Assembly (NCBI GenBank): GCA_022385755.1
Contig: MU278355.1
Location: 686,974-750,973 of the forward strand
DNA: 64,000 nt
From: Trametopsis cervina
Lineage: Eukaryota; Basidiomycota; Agaricomycetes; Polyporales; Irpicaceae
Direction: 5' to 3'
In this document: piece after piece, positions 46,819 to 57,961 of the stretch
Numbering within the stretch: the first letter of the stretch is position 1
Layout of the letters: every line of letters starts with the position of its first letter
The notes under the pieces: model-generated
Databases searched by the model: none
Told to the model about the DNA's origin: nothing
Seen by the model: only the letters and a program-made list of their open reading frames with translations
Position numbers and translations under genes: made by a program

Positions 46819-48414
46819 TTAGTGGGCAGCGTACGCATGATGGGCGAGTGACGAGCTGACGTCGTAGGGATCGCACATCCCCATGGCCCTATGGTCATGG
46901 GCATCCAGATGTTGCTGCATAAAGTGCATCGTCGTCCTATCGTGCAGAGATCCCGCGCCACCTGCAGGAGTACCATATTGGTTGTAGGCGATCTGTGGCT
47001 CCTGAATCGACTGGATATACCTCCCGAGGCTAAGGTTGTATTGCGAATGGCCTAGCTGAGGAGTGTTGTTCACGCTGGTCGTCCCCGTGCTCGACATAGA
47101 TGGCGTCAGTTGCGGGGGATCCATGGGAATCGTGTTGAAATCAGAATAAGGATACTGCATCGTCCATGAATCAACCGCATCCGGGAGCATTGCACCAGAC
47201 GTGCATGAATCAAGGGTATATGTCGTGGGACTCAGGGCTGAGAGCGCTGATGGGTCTATTGATGGGTCGAGGAAGTCGCCGAAGGGGGTGTTCATATACA
47301 CGTTCATTGCGTGTCCGTCGGAGGTCGTATAAGGGAACGAAGGCGAGGAGCGCGATGTAGAGCCTGAATGAGTGAGTGCAGGCACATCGTCGAACATCGA
47401 CACCTCGGACTTAAGAGGGGGCCAGCTCCCGATATAGTCCAATGGAGAGGCATGCATTGGGTAGGTATCTGGCGTCGGGGGAGTTCCTGAGCTGCCCGGG
47501 CTGGAGGAGCCTCTGCTGGAGGAGGGCGGCGGCGTGACCGTGGAACGCGGAGAGGGGGGAGATGAGGCAGATGAAGCGGACGATCCCCGTGTGTTCCGGC
47601 GCCTCATCGCCGTCGCTGCGGACATTCTCCGTGCTCTCGTGGACGGTGAGCGGTCAGAAGAACCACGGATTAGGTGGTTGTATCTGAAAGAACAATGAGT
47701 GCATGATCATACGTAATCGTCGCAAGATGGCTTCATACCTGTTCTTAGCAGCAAGCCCCGTGCGGCCAGGCAGGTAGGTTCTGGCGATGTTCGCCCAGGA
47801 ATGACCCTGGACCTCGACCGCCTGAAGAAGTTGATGATCCTGCGAATTGATAAGAGAATGTTAATGTGGGACGTATTGGAAACATGAGGCAAGAGGTTCC
47901 CACTTCTTCCGGAGTCCAACCACTGCGATCAATTGCGGGGTTCAGAGCGTCGTTCCACCGTTTGGCGCATTCTGGGAATGCCGTCAGGGTCGAGCGAAAC
48001 GGCGATGAGACTATCAAATACGACGTACGACCGCTGTTCCGGGTGCCTACTCGACTGGCGACCGCGGCCCACTTCGTGCCGAGTTCCTCTACGGCGCTGA
48101 AGAGACGCTCATCCTCGTCTGAACTCCAAGAACCCTTTGAGACGCGGGTGGCCATCTGCGCCCACCACCGCTTCCGACAGTCCTTGTTGGTGCGGTTGGG
48201 GATGTGCTTCGCTATCGCATGCCACTTGGAGGGTGGGTTGGCACCGGCATCCTCTGCGAGGGAGAGAGCGAAGGGAGGTTAGGTTAGTATACGGGAGATA
48301 CGGCAGGGCGGGGAGTACGGCACCTTTCTCGATGGCGGCGCGGAGGAGCTCGTCCTCGTCGTCTGTCCACGCCCGTCTGTCGCGAGGCTGGGCAATATCG
48401 TCGTGAGCGTACAT
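46819..48414 (-). CDS. Myb-like transcription factor with three SANT/Myb repeats
   Basis: Five exons: 48324-48414, 48032-48253, 47904-47971, 47739-47839 and 46819-47683; 448 aa. Three successive Myb repeats are visible: [20 protein letters not shown] with [20 protein letters not shown], then [19 protein letters not shown] with [19 protein letters not shown], then [20 protein letters not shown] with [20 protein letters not shown]. The spacing fits R1R2R3 proteins that bind DNA. The C-terminal 280 residues are Ser/Pro/Thr-rich with short hydrophobic patches and probably disordered activation sequence. Function beyond transcription control cannot be given; fungal homologues act in development or general regulation. 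Confidence 0.88.
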
Positions 48415-48597
48415 GGCGGGAATCACACTCGAGAGGAGTGTCTGTGCAATGAGGGGCAGGGTAAAGTGATGGAATGGTCGGGAACCGTTGGTTCTTGTAG
48501 TCGTCCTGGCATTTGCTTTTCACTCCGGCCATGACAGGTCGGAGGAGACGCTTGGCATGGCAATATCTCAGAAATAAGCACATCTGCACAGAATGAA

Positions 48598-49212
48598 TCA
48601 GGTAAGGGACAACATATGGGCGTAAGCCTTGATGCGAGCGAACCTCGCGCCTGGAAGAACCACGTCACTTTCCGAGGCGTCAGACAGGACATCTCTAACC
48701 AGACGATCATCACCATCATTCAGAATAACTGGCCATTGGTCGGCGGAACGGAAGCTCTGCAGCAGACGTCTGACAACGACAGGGTCTGATACCGAATCCC
48801 TCACGCCGAATATCCCACACGCCTGGGCCAATGCAAGCCTGCCCAGCTCGGCCTTATGGTCGGCCAGTCCATTGCTCTCCTCCAACTCCGTCTCGCGAGA
48901 TCTCTGGACGCCCACAGGCAATGCACCCAGCCGCACGCAGCGTTCTCCCTGCCGCGGCACTAAGCGAGCATGTATACCATGAATACAGTAGCAGGGATCC
49001 CTCAGATTGCCTCGCACACCGGCGATGCACCGTTGTGTTGCCCCTCTGTGGCGCGAGCCGTGCTGCTGCCCCTCGACGGTCTCCCCCGTCTCCGCCACCA
49101 ATTGTCCCGCTGGATCCTCCGAATATGACATACCACATCGGAAGATCAAGCAGGACACACTCAGCGCGGTCGATAAGGGGGCACGACGCTGCTGCTTTCC
49201 TAAGCACTTCAT
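48598..49212 (-). CDS. hypothetical protein, 204 aa, single open frame
   Basis: Open from an ATG at 49212 to a stop at 48598. The second half, with EESNGLADHKAELGRLALAQ and DDRLVRDVLSDASESDVVLP, has the acidic-amphipathic composition of a real protein, whereas the first half is less convincing and may be intron or UTR. No family was recognised. It might join the frame at 49357-49656 through an intron, but I could not define one. Confidence 0.35.
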   Translation of the reverse strand: MKCLGKQQRRAPLSTALSVSCLIFRCGMSYSEDPAGQLVAETGETVEGQQHGSRHRGATQRCIAGVRGNLRDPCYCIHGIHARLVPRQGERCVRLGALPVGVQRSRETELEESNGLADHKAELGRLALAQACGIFGVRDSVSDPVVVRRLLQSFRSADQWPVILNDGDDRLVRDVLSDASESDVVLPGARFARIKAYAHMLSLT

Positions 49213-49690
49213 GTGATATCTCCCCCGTTGGATTGGACTGACTGCTATGACGAACCTGCTTGCTCACCCGCAGCGCACGCTCAGCTCTAGACTACGGATG
49301 AAGTCGTCTCAATGCAGGTAGCGCGGGATTTGGCACAGTAAGGGCACTCACAGGAGTTAGACAGCTTTCCCAGCCCCTGCTCCCGCGAACACGGTACTAC
49401 ATTGGCCTTCGATTACAATACGCTGCTCATACGGGAAGTACTCAGCCCTGACGTTCTCTCCGTGCCATGTCGGCATTAGCAGTCCCATGCATACCTGGGT
49501 GATAAAGCAGGCTGATCGCATTACAAACGGGTGTGATTGAGAACGGAAGAGATGCATAGCGATCTCTAAGACAGATGTTCGACACGAAAAGTCAATGTTC
49601 GCGAGGAGTTCGCGAGGTAGCCAACCAACCTCTTCCGGGTCCGCTGCAGCACACACGGTCCCCGCTGTGCGGCGGCATCAACAGCGGCGC

Positions 49691-49700
49691 ATCACGTGAT
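49691..49700. promoter_or_regulatory. ATCACGTGAT palindrome (bHLH E-box)
   Basis: Perfect 10-bp palindrome around CACGTG. The same motif is at 29973-29982, and near-copies lie at 4696-4704, 10698-10705 and 42488-42496, mostly upstream of genes. Confidence 0.35.
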
Positions 49701-52700
49701 GACGAGATGGCCACGCGCGCGCTCGCCTCTCCCCTTCCCCTCCGCTTTACATCCCCATTGTTGGCGTGCGGTGCGCCCTGCGAATGCTAAGGCTAAAGGG
49801 GCTTGACGGCATGCTGAGGTCTTCGCTGCACCGCCCGTCTGACTTGGGAGCCGCACAAACGCGTCGGGAGAAATAAACGAACACGGCCGACCGCTAGGCT
49901 ATACGGCTCCCGTTCTACGAGGAGACGACGGCACCCGTATCAACTACCCACTCTGCTGCTGATCTCGTGCACTCCGCGATCGGAGGTTTGCATTCGTACT
50001 CCTCAGTAATCCACAGTCGACCAGGACATATTTTGGCTACAGTACAATTGACACGACGGTAAGTCGCTCGCGGGAACCTCAGTCAGATCGATGGCCGTGC
50101 TTACTTGCTTGGCACAGCATTCCTCATATCCTGGCACAGCATGTCAGCCCGCGGGGTCTGTCTCTAAAGTCCACCTCTCAGTGCACGGGCAGATGGGCGT
50201 GCAGTATATGGTCATACGTTCGCGCGCCACACAACGATGGACAGGCATTTACTGACTGTTGAGTTCTTTATCGGAGCTGTATTATTGGCACTCGATTCTA
50301 GGGCACTGATTATGACTGTGACCGCCGGCGGACATCACCTCCTATTATACAAACCGAACGCGCGGGCCAAGCCATCGGGTGAGAACGAGTCGAGTCCCCG
50401 CTTAAGGGCTTCAACGCTGATGCTACTGATGTCCTTTCTAGCGAGCCGTCTGCATACGCGGGACGTGCACAGTTTGTTCAGAATAAATAATTATGGCGCT
50501 GCATTGTCCGGAGGCGCAGTCATATAGAGCCCATATGGTCTACCTGAAGCCAGCAGGCGGAGTCGTCGAGTATCCATGTGACGATATAGGCTAATCAAGG
50601 TAAGCGCGGCCTGTGAGCAACACGCAATGCAAGTCTGTTTAGGTTACCATGACCCATATCCAGACATTACTTCATCACAATGCTGCCTATCCTGGGAACG
50701 GCCTGACTCACAAGCATCCCATCATTCAATTATATCCCGCGGTAACGTTACTTACAGTAAATTCTGATTCCGACTACTGTGCGAAGAACTGCCTGACATA
50801 ACTCTGAATAGACTTGGGCCTTGATGTCCGGTGGACGTTGAGTTTGATGCGCCCCTGTGCTCGAGGTACACACAAGTCCGGTATGTTCGACGTCTACTCT
50901 GGACTTCACTCCCGCTCCTGTTAATCGTACGGAGGGCAAGGGATCCAAAGAAGTCCGATCAGCAAGGTTACCGGAACGTCTACGACGTTCGTACCTTTGC
51001 AATTTACCCCAGGCATCCTGGAGACGGCAATCCCGATGTCTTCTATCAATGACATCCGCCTAGATTACTGGCGATCAGGCCTTAAGTCGATGACGCACAA
51101 CCAGTGTGCATGTCACTCGATCCTACCAACGCTCTGCGGGGTAGCTGTCAACGTACGCCGACGTCTCTCGCACACGACTAGAGGTAAGCTGGGATGGGTA
51201 CGCTTGTGACCCACCGACAGCGAGCGGAACAATACAACGGCGAACGCGAGTGTGGTATGCGTCGCGAGTCTCATAGCCCTCTTCGTTGGTCAAGGTTCAC
51301 ATATTTCTCAGGTTGCAACATCTGGCGTGCGGTGGGGAAAGCCATTGCCCGAGGCTCCCGGCTACCGGCTGCCATTGTGAGCAGCCGAGCCCGTATATCC
51401 GTACTTCAAGGATCTCTCACGCGATCTTGGTATCCGACCCTGACCAGTGCTGCGAAATAACGGCGTTGATTGCACATTCCAGCTCTGTACAGTTCGCATT
51501 CGGCACCTGGTCGAGAAGCCAACCAAGGCCGTGTTTTGCTGCGCATCAGGCGTGCCGAACGTCGTCCATCACTGTGCACAATGGGACGTGCTATGCGCGT
51601 GCACACCAGTCCTTTTGAGGACAGGAGCACTACCACACCATACCACATCAGCCTGCATATCACGGATATCTCCCACAGCCGACAATCGTCAAGGGTTTCC
51701 TTGCAACTCTGCACGCCCAGTAAGTAAAGAACAAAACAGTATCACACCAGCTGGTGCTCCCATCAAACGAGTTCATTAACATACACCATCCACATTACAG
51801 CACAATTGGAGAACGACTGCTTCCGCGATAGAAGATTTCTATGGTCTCTGAAAAGTCCTAAGACTATTGGAGGATGAAACGCGCCTTGTTGGTGTTGTTC
51901 TGCACAATGCTGCATTGGGGCACGGCGAATACAAGAAACGAGCCCTTTGTTGCATCAGGGCTCTTCAATAGGATCTCGATATAGGTCTTGTGCTACATCC
52001 AGCCTCGAGGGACCGACTGGACTTCTGCGCAGACACTATTCTGCACGTTGTATGCGTTGACCAGTCACATTAAGCCGGAACCGGAACCCAAAGTAATCTC
52101 CCGCGAGGCAGAACCCCAATGAGAGCGATTCGCGCAACCAAACCTCCACGCATCGGCGCTCCGAGCCAACGTGCGCAGCTCCGTACCATCTATCGTGCAT
52201 GGTTGAATAGCTTGAAACTCGGGAGGATCTTGGATGCTATGAACGACGCAATGTGCATCTCCATATCCGTCCGCCGGCCGCGATGCTCTCTTCAAGGAAG
52301 CGAGTGAACTCCTCCCAGATATAGAAAGAACGTACGTGCAGAAAAATGCCTCACATTGCACCGTAACCTAGGCTTTCCGCGGCCTATCGCTATGTGGCTG
52401 ATCGCCGGCCATGCTGCGTCCAGCAGCAATAGCAACGACGCGGATACCAGTCATCATCCGAGAATCCTTCGAAGCCGGGACCGGTCTTTTAATTAATATC
52501 GCTTCGAAACGTGGTGTCTGTATTGTCCCTCGTTCCTGTAGATGCACATTGATGAATAGCTCGGACGCTGCAGTTCTCCCGAAATGTAGAAGCAGCTGCG
52601 ACCTGCGGTCGCAATATTGTGTCATCGCTATATCGAGCAAGAGCGCAGATCAGTGCGAATACTAGCTGCAGATTTTTGCATCTTTCGTCCGAACATAACC

Positions 52701-54822
52701 CAAAAATTGTCGAGTGCTGTCTCATCCAGGAAGATGTGCACGGGCTGCGTCTGGTCTCGTATCTTCTGCAAAACCCAGTCGGTTCCGGACCTCACTCGGG
52801 TGAAGCATGAAGCTATCTAAGGTGCGATGCGCAAAGTGATTGAGGAAGATGCAGATTGACCGTGGCAGTTTGTTATCTTTGCTGTTGAAGCGTGCGAGAA
52901 CAACGAGGGTTATAAGGTTCATTGCCTGTATGCCGAAGGCGCAACGTATTGGGGGTGTGTCTGGTACAGGCGTAATGACGAATAATTTGAATTGGGGGCG
53001 ACAGCTCTTACAAAACATACTTGTAACGGTCGAACGTTCGCTAACGACATTTTCGCAGTTGTGGCCATCATATGAAAGTCTTGATCAATACTGAGCGTTG
53101 TTGCATATCTATGATATCTGCTGCAGGCATCTTCTGGTGTGACAATGAAGGCAATCGGTTCGGATAATGCACGAACTCTTCAGGCGACAGAGGAGGCAAG
53201 CACGAGACTTGGACAGCACCTCCGCGTTTACTCTTCGTCGGGATTGTGTACCTATGCCTTCATCTTCGCCTGTAGAAGATCGATCGTCCGCGGTGCAGTG
53301 GCCAAGATCCGAGGGTACTCATCCAGCGAGAGTCCCCCGGATTTTCGAGAGGTATCGTGGGCCACAGAGGTCCGTACGGTCGAAGCTGCACCCGGCTACC
53401 ATGACGCACATTTTTGAGAGTAGCAGCTGTCAGAAGCGACAAGATATGTCACGACATGTCTGACAACACATCGCATGCACCGCAAACGGCAACTTACCCG
53501 TCGCTGCAGGTTTGACAGGCCGGTGCCATACGATCAGGGAGAATGGACGCCGGGGAGCCGTGCAGAAAGTGCCATGTTTGGTGAGAAGGTGCGGTACTGG
53601 ACCTGTACGCCTGCTAAGAAAGGTCACTGCGTAGGTTCATGCATGTGATATGCGAGAAAAGAAGCATGGTCGTGCTAAGTAAATTTCTCGCCGAAGATTA
53701 GGCCGCACCTGGATGAGATTCTAGCGTCCGACCTGCTAACGCATTGCGTTTTGGCAATGAGTTCGGACGCACAGTGTTTCCAAAGAACGTAAAAGTACAT
53801 TACCTCTTTTACTTCTGGTATGGTGCTCTAGTGTACCGTAGACATCGGACGGAGGATGTGATTGCTGCAATAGAGACCGTAGAAACGGTACAGCACGACG
53901 AACGAATGTTAACTGACATCGGACAAAAGAGAGTCAGGGTCTAACCAAGAGCAGTCACTAATTTGCTCACCTTCTCAGGTACCGCGCGTGGCTGGCTTAC
54001 ACGTTGCCAGCTGCGAGCTGTAGGAGAGTAGTAATATTCAGCACTGCATGCCAAACGGAGCTGGCGCGGGTCCTGGGAAATGCACAAGCAGCAAGTTCGC
54101 TCGATCAGTCTGTGCATACGCTATGAACCACCTTCCGATAGCTCGGAATAAAAGCTTTGAATATATCTTTGGTTGCACGATGCCCGACGAGGTAGAGGTA
54201 TGATGCTTGGCTATGCGACGACGGAATGAGAGCACTCGGGGGCAGGATGCCTGATTGCTGTGGCGTTGAGGGACGGAGCCTCGGCGGTCCGAGACGCCAC
54301 GTGCCTAATATAATAAAACGTTATGTGATTTCCGTCCCTTCGTAAACTCGTCTCGAATGAGAACACCAGGCTCTTGATCTGCGCACACAGAGTCAGGTAT
54401 CAGCCACACCTAATGAGTCCATAATCTAATTATTGTGAGGCTTTCACGCAGATGCGGACTCTCCGTCCTCGTTAGAAGTTAGAAATCTTCTACCACCAGC
54501 CTTCATTCCTCAAACGAAGCATGTCTCTACAATTGCGAACAAGCTATATATAAGGTGAGTCCTGCTGCTGCTTTTTGTTTGATTGCGTTGTGCGTTGACC
54601 ATTTTAAACCATGACAGCTTATAAAATACACGCCTTTTTGAATAGGATGCAACATATGCGAGATGCGAAACCTTTTGAAAATCAATATTCTAACCCAGCA
54701 TCGCCCCCTATCAAGGAAGCTCTGAGGTTCAGGGCTATAAGTTGATGACCATAATACCATCCGTGCCCTCCTTCTCCTCGGTCAGTAATACCTGACTGCT
54801 ATAGGCCTCATCCTCGAACGAC

Positions 54823-55342
54823 ATGAGTTCTACTCTCGCCTCCCCCGTACCTTTAGGTCTCGGTTTCCCCCACGCAAGGTGGAGAAATGGGAGCGATCTC
54901 CACAAGATGACTTTTATACACGCTTGTGAGTTGGTGTGTTCCCATGTCGGTTTTGGGTTATCATTACGTGGCGTTGACCAGTTTGACCATGCCAGGTGCG
55001 CAAATACACGCCTTACGGCAGCTTTAGCCAGGATCGCCCCTGAAATACCAACTGCCTAACGGTCCTGCGAATAAATAATCCCAACCCCATGGCCGCGAGC
55101 TCAAGGTGGGCTCCTTGCACGAGTATCATCAGGCCCACGAGGAGCTGCGGCAGTATCCATGGAGCGTTATCGAAAATGAGATGGAAGGGGTTTGTGTCAG
55201 TGTGTCTGGGGTGATTGCCCATCTCAGATTCCAGACAGGAATGCGAATGCTCCAATACGCACCTGTGCACGAGGAGGCAAATCTCGACACGTTCATCTTG
55301 GTGCTAGATGAGTCGCATGCCCGGAATACAGACAGCGTCTGA
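54823..55342 (+). pseudogene. decayed copy A of a tandem orphan gene pair
   Basis: Exon 1 (54823-54933) starts with ATG and ends in phase 0 before a GTGTGT donor, exactly like exon 1 of the next gene; both carry a related segment (FPHARWRNGSD here, FPNPRWLREDR there). After the acceptor near 54993 the frame meets TGA after 15 codons, and the other frames have further stops, yet the region from about 55086 to 55342 again encodes clear homology to the neighbour: HEELRQYPW against HEELQILPW, and VIAHLRFQTGMRMLQYAPVH against VVVHLRHMTGIRTLQLAPCH. In the aligned part an in-frame TAA precedes the homologous block. I read it as a pseudogene, unless an unusual intron rescues it. Confidence 0.6.
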
Positions 55343-55491
55343 CCACAGGCCGTGTCGTTCCTCCATTCCCGTGTCAGGGACACATGCTGTGATAACACGT
55401 AATAGCATAGAATTCCGGGACTTTCTCATATATTTATATGTAGTGACTCCATCCAACTCAGCCTCTTGTTACACTGTACGGTCTCATCACA

Positions 55492-56137
55492 ATGGCTCCA
55501 ACCTGTTCATCCTTTGTCTATCCGCTGCCACTCCATACTTTCCCCAACCCGAGGTGGTTGAGGGAAGACCGTCTGTGCTACATGGAATGTGAAGCAGCCA
55601 CGGATGAGGTGTGTAGCTGTTACCGCGAACCTGTTGATATTAGTTGATCATGCTTGAACGTACTAGATTGAGGCATGTCTGCCACTGCAGAGCCTCGATG
55701 ACCAGGTGAAGCAACTCATGCTACAAAGCGTACCATTGCACACAATAGGTCCTCCTCCTGACGATGCACATCGGGTGTATGGCTGTGAAATTGTCAACGA
55801 CAAAATTTTCGAAAACTATTCTCAACTGCATGAGGAGCTGCAGATACTACCCTGGCGCTTCGGTGGAGACCGCACGAATGTCCAATATCGATATGTCACC
55901 GTCGCCGAAGTAGTTGTTCATCTTCGGCACATGACAGGAATCCGAACTCTCCAATTGGCGCCCTGCCACGATGATGCTGACAAAACTAGGAGCATACTTC
56001 TGTTGTGGGATAGTGCCTGGCCATTTGGAGTGAATATAACGCAAGCGCAAGTGGGCAAGATTGTCGAGTTTACAGGGAGTCAGCCGAAGTGGTGGAAGCG
56101 ATATGTGTCGCCATACGCTGTTCGAAAAACTTCTTGA
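55492..56137 (+). CDS. orphan protein, copy B of the tandem pair, 195 aa
   Basis: Two exons, 55492-55608 and 55667-56137, with a 58-nt intron of phase 0; the ATG has a good context (cacaATGG). No known domain was found. The protein has a short proline-rich start, a helix-like segment (SLDDQVKQLMLQSVPLHTI), then the block shared with copy A, YSQLHEELQILPWRF to VAEVVVHLRHMTGIRTLQLA and a tail with GNITQ-like turns (PFGVNITQAQVGKIVEF). No signal peptide or membrane helix is evident. Conservation of the second exon in both copies suggests that part is the functional core. Confidence 0.6.
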
Positions 56138-56830
56138 TTTAATGTAGGCGGAACGCATGAAGTTATGGGATGCAGGAAACTTGGGTAGTGAGCAGTGAAC
56201 AGTACAAATCGGAGGCCTTGTTTGTGTGTCAGACATGCGAGTTTGCGCAGGAAGACTGATATCCCGACTGGATTCTATGAGACCAAATTTTGCGCATGAA
56301 GTTCGATTCCCTGACTGTGTCATGATTCTGCGTATGCCCAGCATTGTCGTGCTTGTGTGCTTTATTGCGGCCTTGCGCTCTGTGTTTGGCCTGGCATTGG
56401 CGCGAGATGCAGCTCACTGACCCGTACGCGTAGGGTCTCCTCTTTCGCTGTCTACTTTGCTGACTTCGCTCTCACGAGCACGCGCGAGTATCTCGTTTCT
56501 TGCACGTATGTCATTCACTAATAAAACATTCCATTAGATATTTAACGTCCGCTGTCGAACGTACATAGTATATTGAAGAGCTCTCGCGTCATTAATATGA
56601 AGTTTCCACGAGCTATCTCAGCAGCACCGGAAGCTACGATCTCTGCTAGCAGGCTTGCCTGCTCGAACCGCGACACCGCTGGCGCTCTCCAGGGGAACAG
56701 TCGATACTGCGCAACGTGGAGACCAGTGCTATGGAGCGTTTGACGAAAGCTGTAGTGGAACTTAGGAATCCTTGCAGCGGTGCGAACGTTGGCACGAACG
56801 TGTGCGCGTGTAGAAGGGTAAGGCAAGTCT
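56138..56830. other. convergent intergenic region
   Basis: Between copy B and the end of the IMPACT-like gene. Frames 56226-56420 plus and 56542-56826 minus have no recognised motif. Confidence 0.5.
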
Positions 56831-57662
56831 TCATTCGTTCGACGGCTGCGTCTTCGCCTTGTTGATCGAATTCTTCACGCTCTTGATCGCATTCTCTCTA
56901 GCTGTGACCAGTCGATTGGCCTTGGCAAGGTCGAGGGACTCCATTAAGTCATCGTAGTTGACCTTCTTGGTTGAGGATGCCTTCTGAGAACCAGCCGGTG
57001 CGTTCTCTGTGTCTCGAGGCGTAGCAAGGGCGGCAAGCTCGGATCTGAGTGACGCCAGGAGATCATCCAGAGTTTTCAGGGTACTGACACGCTCTTCGAT
57101 CTCGTCTTTCACTCTAAACGAGTGGCACACTTCGCGTGCACAGGTCTCGATGTGAGCGAACCTCGCTGGCCCAAGCATCTCCCCGCCGTACCTGACACAG
57201 CAAAGCATGAGTGAATATCTTATTTTGCATAGGCAGGTTGAAGCACAAAAGAACACGACACTGACATAACGTTGATTATAACTGAAGTACTCACCAGCGA
57301 CTTACGACAACCACCGCATCGATGACGGCTTCCGCCTGCATCACCTTTGCGATTCGTCCTCCTCCATACTTCTCACCGTCGTCCTCGCTGCCATGTCTCA
57401 GCTCAAAGTCGTCTGGGCCACCTAAGCCGATCTTGCCTGGCTTCAGGACCATGCAACGCCAGGCAAACATCTCGTGTGTTGCACGTCTTTGCCCATGTAT
57501 CACATTGCGAAGATGCGAAACCGCCTTGCGGGCCTCGCCCTCACTGGTGGCACGGAAGATGTTCGCGACGAAGATGGATCCACGGTCGCGTATTTCTTGC
57601 GAAGTGCATACTGGTTCTGGGTAAGGCTTAGATAGTTGCAGAAACGAATGCAAGTTAGACAT
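56831..57662 (-). CDS. IMPACT/Yih1-family protein (UPF0029)
   Basis: Two exons, 57295-57662 and 56831-57191; 242 aa. The IMPACT core is evident: RATHEMFAWRCMVL, a charged EDDGEKYGGGRIAKVM loop, VIDAVVVVSRWYGGEML and GPARFAHIETCAREV. The C-terminus is a long charged coiled coil (ESLDLAKANRLVTARENAIK). Compared with Yih1/IMPACT the N-terminal RWD domain seems absent; the protein starts directly near the IMPACT fold. Yih1 regulates Gcn2 through Gcn1 and actin in amino-acid starvation, but without RWD this copy may not do so. A bacterial YigZ-like role is the other possibility. Confidence 0.8.
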
Positions 57663-57961
57663 AGCGATGACACAGAGATGGAATCATTCCAACGCGCTGC
57701 GCAAGCACAGCCCTGATGGAGAAGTTTCAAGAGTCCCTACAACGGTCAACAATGGCCACGATGTGTGACGCTGTGACGTGGAACACTAACAACACTCTAA
57801 GTCGGCGCTTAGACGACATGAAGCCGTCCTTGTGACAGAGGTCACATCAAGCCGGCGGTATTGTACTCGCGAGCGTCTACGGGGCCCCCACTTTGTCTCT
57901 GCCGTTGTGGTGAACTCACGCTCCTTTCTTACTTACCGACCACCACCTTTTATTCTCAAAC

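Larger units (their letters stand above)
48415..54822. other. 6.4-kb gene-poor region with one unconfirmed minus-strand gene
   Basis: Apart from the frame 48598-49212 listed separately, nothing here could be turned into a protein. A 100-aa minus frame, 49357-49656, looks protein-like but lacks an ATG. A perfect ATCACGTGAT palindrome lies at 49691-49700. From about 50.0 to 54.8 kb only short overlapping frames occur, on both strands. Confidence 0.45.

Noticed and set aside
46545..46976. 143-aa minus-strand frame at the end of the Myb gene.
   Set aside because: It overlaps the last Myb exon in another frame and is low in protein-like features.
42198..54822. Search for retroelement or DNA-transposon ends in the gene-poor islands.
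   Set aside because: No long terminal direct or inverted repeats and no transposase or reverse-transcriptase-like frame were seen by eye.
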